Of a DNA stretch of 64,000 nucleotides, positions 63,412 through 64,000 are shown in pieces. Numbering within the stretch: position 1 is the first letter of the stretch; the number at the start of each line of letters is the position of its first letter. Origin of the DNA: Paracoccus sp. R12_2 (GTDB lineage: Bacteria > Pseudomonadota > Alphaproteobacteria > Rhodobacterales > Rhodobacteraceae); NCBI RefSeq assembly GCF_017744015.1, contig NZ_JAGHRA010000004.1, positions 248,001 through 312,000 of the forward strand, given 5' to 3'. The notes under the pieces were generated by a model, which saw only the letters and a program-made list of their open reading frames with translations, was not told where the DNA came from and did no database searches. The position numbers and the translations under genes were made by a program.

Positions 63412-64000
63412 TCAGTCGCGGATTTCCTGGGGATCGACACCCCAGATCGCCTGTTTGGGAACCCATCCCCGCTGACCGCCGCCCGAAATGCGGCACCAGC
63501 CGGGATTGCATTCGCCCAGTCTGACGATCGCGCCGGTTTCCGCCTTTGCAACGACATCCGCATCAGGATCGGGGCGGTTGCGCAACTGCACCATGTCCTG
63601 GGTCACAAGGGCGGTCCGGACCCCCGACAGCAGCGCGTAATGCACCCAGCCGCCGGCGCCGTCCTTGTCCTCGACCCTGCGCCAGTGGCCGAACTCGGCG
63701 ACCACCCGCAAGGGCATTCCGGCATGGCGGAAGACCCAGTCGATTCGATGGGACAGGCTGGGGCCGCGTCTTGCATTGCCCTCGTTGCCCTTCAGGCTGA
63801 CATAGCGCGGCAGCGGCAGATTCGTGACCGGGCCTCGCATGCCCGGTTCGGCCTGGCTCTGGACACGGATCACCCGCGCATTGGGTGACCGGGATCGAAG
63901 CTGCAGCTGCGCCTGATACGGGGACACGTCCTGCATCGCGGTGGGCCCGTCCTGCGGCGCGGCCCCGATCTGGCCTGCAAGGGCGGGTAACGCGACGATG
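63412..64000 (-). CDS. Exported SH3-domain protein, 5' end beyond the window
   Basis: At least 196 codons on the minus strand, with the start outside the right edge. Upstream of an internal ATG at 63936 the frame stays open to the edge and reads as the end of a signal peptide (IVALPALAGQ), so the ATG at 63936 is not the real start. Two bacterial SH3-like repeats follow: LPLPRYVSLKGNEGNARRGP with VFRHAGMPLRVV, and MVQLRNRPDPDADVV with GECNPGWCRISGGGQRGWV, all as spans. Likely a periplasmic, wall-binding protein. Function unknown. Confidence 0.82.
   Translation of the reverse strand, partial: IVALPALAGQIGAAPQDGPTAMQDVSPYQAQLQLRSRSPNARVIRVQSQAEPGMRGPVTNLPLPRYVSLKGNEGNARRGPSLSHRIDWVFRHAGMPLRVVAEFGHWRRVEDKDGAGGWVHYALLSGVRTALVTQDMVQLRNRPDPDADVVAKAETGAIVRLGECNPGWCRISGGGQRGWVPKQAIWGVDPQEIRD

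Overview
The window reads as core chromosome of a GC-rich alphaproteobacterium, most like the Rhodobacterales and probably Paracoccus or a close relative. The grounds are gene order and style rather than a database match: dusB-ntrB-ntrC-ntrY-ntrX-trkA-trkH-hfq-hflX in one run, a fused phaAB antiporter subunit, an NtrC without the sigma-54 contact loop, fabA-fabB-fabI together, and very high GC with GC-rich third positions throughout. I saw no transposase, integrase, prophage, CRISPR array or rRNA operon.

Layout. 175-7880 is a pentitol (most likely ribitol) uptake and catabolism locus: AraC regulator, three-part ABC importer, FGGY pentulokinase, an SDR and a ribitol-2-dehydrogenase-like SDR, with two hairpins placed inside the operon. 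8024-13772 holds an M20 amidohydrolase, purU and dnaE. 13821-19843 (minus) is a six-gene Pha/Mrp-type cation/proton antiporter. 19999-23111 is ruvC-ruvA-htpX-ruvB. 23204-25111 (minus) carries folD, a chorismate mutase, tRNA-Gly(TCC) and tadA. 25231-26655 is a pseudouridine synthase with a long basic repetitive tail, followed by a very short hemP gene on the other strand. 26996-30144 is a zinc regulon: znuA divergent from zur-znuC-znuB with two matching 15-bp palindromes between them.

30342-34616 has a small exported protein, the exopolysaccharide-linked yjbF/yjbH pair and a lipoprotein. 34723-36105 is sdaA. 36334-43642 is dusB-ntrBC-ntrYX, then a 539-bp non-coding gap with a perfect 14-bp inverted repeat and a second palindrome, then trkA-trkH-hfq-hflX (44182-48896) and a methyltransferase. 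On the minus strand 57018 to 49560 runs a string of fabA-fabB-fabI, a HAD dehalogenase, an alpha/beta hydrolase, an SPFH/GYF protein, a zinc-ribbon membrane protein and a PfkB kinase. 57160-58754 (minus) is a glycosyltransferase-like protein plus an alanine-rich anchored protein. 58962-63264 is infC (apparent AUA start), dut, a membrane-anchored ThiF/MoeB-type protein and an M3 oligopeptidase. The last gene, an exported SH3 protein, runs off the right edge.

The points most worth a second look are the SPFH/zinc-ribbon pair (possible membrane-stress module), both Ntr response regulators lacking GAFTGA, the infC start with an overlapping 8-codon upstream ORF, the paired Zur-like boxes, and the unexplained inverted repeats at 43691-43729 and 43991-44006.
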